This document shows, piece by piece, positions 62,558 to 64,000 of a DNA stretch of 64,000 bases. Under the pieces are notes generated by a model. The model was given only the letters and a program-made list of their open reading frames with translations, was not told where the DNA came from and made no database searches. Positions within the stretch are counted from its first letter, which is position 1. Every line of letters starts with the position of its first letter. The position numbers and the translations under genes are program-made. The stretch is from Brienomyrus brachyistius (Eukaryota > Chordata > Actinopteri > Osteoglossiformes > Mormyridae): positions 19,592,214 through 19,656,213 of the forward strand of contig NC_064541.1 in NCBI RefSeq assembly GCF_023856365.1, given 5' to 3'.

Positions 62558-64000
62558 CTGAGGGGGGGGGGGGAATACCATCAAACAAAGGAGCTCATCC
62601 ACAGCCCCACCCACCCCCGTTCAGGACCAGCAGCTGATGAGTGCCGGTCCAAGCCAAACAGCTCATCTCATAGAAGCGGATTCTGCTCCTCTCATCATAA
62701 AATGGGGGAAAGAAACCCCCCCCTCCCCCGAGGCCCGTTAGTCATGCCTCAGACAAGATGGAAAACATTTTTGCAAGAACGTTAAACAAAGAATGCGTTA
62801 AACATATTAGACTGAATTAAAGATATTCAACGTGCTTATTCCCCAAAATCTCTGAATTGCAATGAGACGCTTTTCTAGCTCGTCTGCCGATTTCTTGTTA
62901 TGCAAGACAAAGCATTTAGATTTATTGTCATCAAATCAAGTATTCCATGAAATCTTTATAAAGACCGACTGCTTGAACCGTAAATTAACAGTGTTTCATA
63001 AAACAGAGATGGGCTTAGATCTGAGGGAGAGGGACTCATCAGCCCGCCTTCAGCCTATATTAAGAGAGATTTCTACACTGAACCGAAATTTTCCAGAATT
63101 CTAAATGTACTGCGGCCGGCGTAGAGCTGCCCTTGACGGGTACAAGCCAAAACAAAGTAACAAATATGAAAGACGAAATTATTCAGATCCCTGTTTTAGA
63201 GCTTTGACACAAGGGTGGTTTTCTTACAAAGTAAGGTGGTCTTTTGGGTCAAAATCTTACTAATCTTAATCTGTACAGCAAATTCACTATGTTTCAAAAA
63301 CAGACGTGCAGAAAATATAAACAAGTTTAATAAGTACAAAAAAAATTAGTGTAAGTAGTAAGAGGAAGACAAACATGAAAGTAACGAAAAAAAAAGTATA
63401 TTGCTACATACCAGCTAATTTCATGCACATGAGGAAAAGAGCTTTCATCCAACATGATGTCCCCGCAGTTAAAAATAACTGCATGCGATCTCTCGCAGTG
63501 GGTGACCACAAACTAGATGTACGTCAAGACCGGTTGAAAACAACAGGAAGTCACATGCTGCATTTGGCTCTCTGGGTCAAAGGACCTCACAACACTACAG
63601 ACGGTGGACCTAGCAGCTCAGGCTTTGTAAATGTCTAACATACTACAGAAAGATCTTCCTAAACTTGCAGAAAGTCACAACATAATTTCTCTACAAAAAA
63701 TCTCATGCCTTATGAATACATCAGTATCAGCACTACACAGGCCTACAGAATTCCCTATTCTTGTACCCAAACCATATCCACTATGATGAAAGGAACCACA
63801 ACAAATCATGGTTTTAGGCAAAATGTTTAAAACCCAGGGCTGCAGCTCAGTACTGCATCACACCCACTGAACGGGAGGGGGACTGAGATTGATGTAAAAT
63901 ATTCTGGGTCTCTGCTTCACCACCCCCACCCCAAATTAGGGGTCTGTTCATCTCATGAAAACAGGAAGTGGTTACAATCGTTGACTAACCTCTAGAAGCA
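62558..64000 (-). other. SKAP2 intron sequence to window edge
   Basis: No further SKAP2 exon was identified. A donor-like GTATGT on the minus strand near 63412 follows a short open stretch, but it does not resemble the expected acidic DDEIYEELPE-type segment. The preceding exon is probably beyond the edge. Confidence 0.4.

Noticed and set aside
63412..63470. Possible additional SKAP2 exon with donor GTATGT on the minus strand
   Set aside because: The encoded residues do not resemble the acidic YEEL-type segment expected before the linker exon, and no good acceptor precedes it.

Overview
The window is nuclear DNA from a vertebrate, most probably a ray-finned (teleost) fish. The evidence is spliced vertebrate genes with short introns, a remnant of a fish-type Tc1 transposon, fish-style dispersed repeats with (ATCC)n/(GGAT)n tails, tRNA-derived SINE fragments, hAT-like MITEs and a very high load of mini- and microsatellites. 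I cannot name the species. Almost all of the open reading frames in the window are chance or repeat-derived. The real coding content lies in short exons joined by GT-AG introns.

Three protein-coding genes can be reconstructed. (1) A CBX3/HP1-gamma-type heterochromatin protein on the + strand (CDS 17048-19251, 4 coding exons, 193 aa) has a chromodomain, an unusual hinge and a chromoshadow domain. (2) SNX10 on the + strand has a non-coding first exon near 21718-21853 and a CDS at 23116-26892 (6 coding exons, 210 aa). It is a PX-domain sorting nexin. (3) The 3' end of SKAP2 lies on the - strand (three last coding exons at 62557-62459, 60262-60141 and 56623-56531). These carry a Pro/Ala-rich linker and a complete C-terminal SH3 domain; the rest of the gene lies beyond the right edge. 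The order and orientation CBX3(+) - SNX10(+) - SKAP2(-) is that of the HOXA-flanking block of human chromosome 7p15, so this is the HOXA paralogon rather than the HOXB one (CBX1-SNX11-SKAP1). No exon of HNRNPA2B1, the usual divergent neighbour of CBX3, was recognised in the 15 kb to its left.

Layout: 1-15.5 kb is gene-poor sequence with minisatellites and old dispersed repeats. 15.5-20.4 kb holds CBX3 and its upstream region. 21.7-27.5 kb holds SNX10. 27.5-56.5 kb is a 29-kb intergenic region with a deleted Tc1 element, MITEs, five large tandem arrays, a truncated LINE and candidate non-coding regulatory sequence. 56.5-64 kb is the 3' part of SKAP2 with its introns. The most striking repeat is a 2.2-kb array at 41864-44102 whose 32-34-bp unit contains two telomeric TTAGGG hexamers and which begins with five perfect TTAGGG hexamers. 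Part of it has a 465-bp higher-order period.

The three genes do not form one pathway: HP1 acts on H3K9-methylated chromatin, SNX10 on endosomes and SKAP2 in adhesion and immune-receptor signalling. Their adjacency is conserved synteny. I found no evidence of a novel multi-gene system. The observations most worth following are the telomere-like array, the HP1 copy whose hinge has lost its basic patches, the Pro/Ala linker of SKAP2, retroposon insertion scars, and a candidate enhancer at 49.5-49.75 kb.
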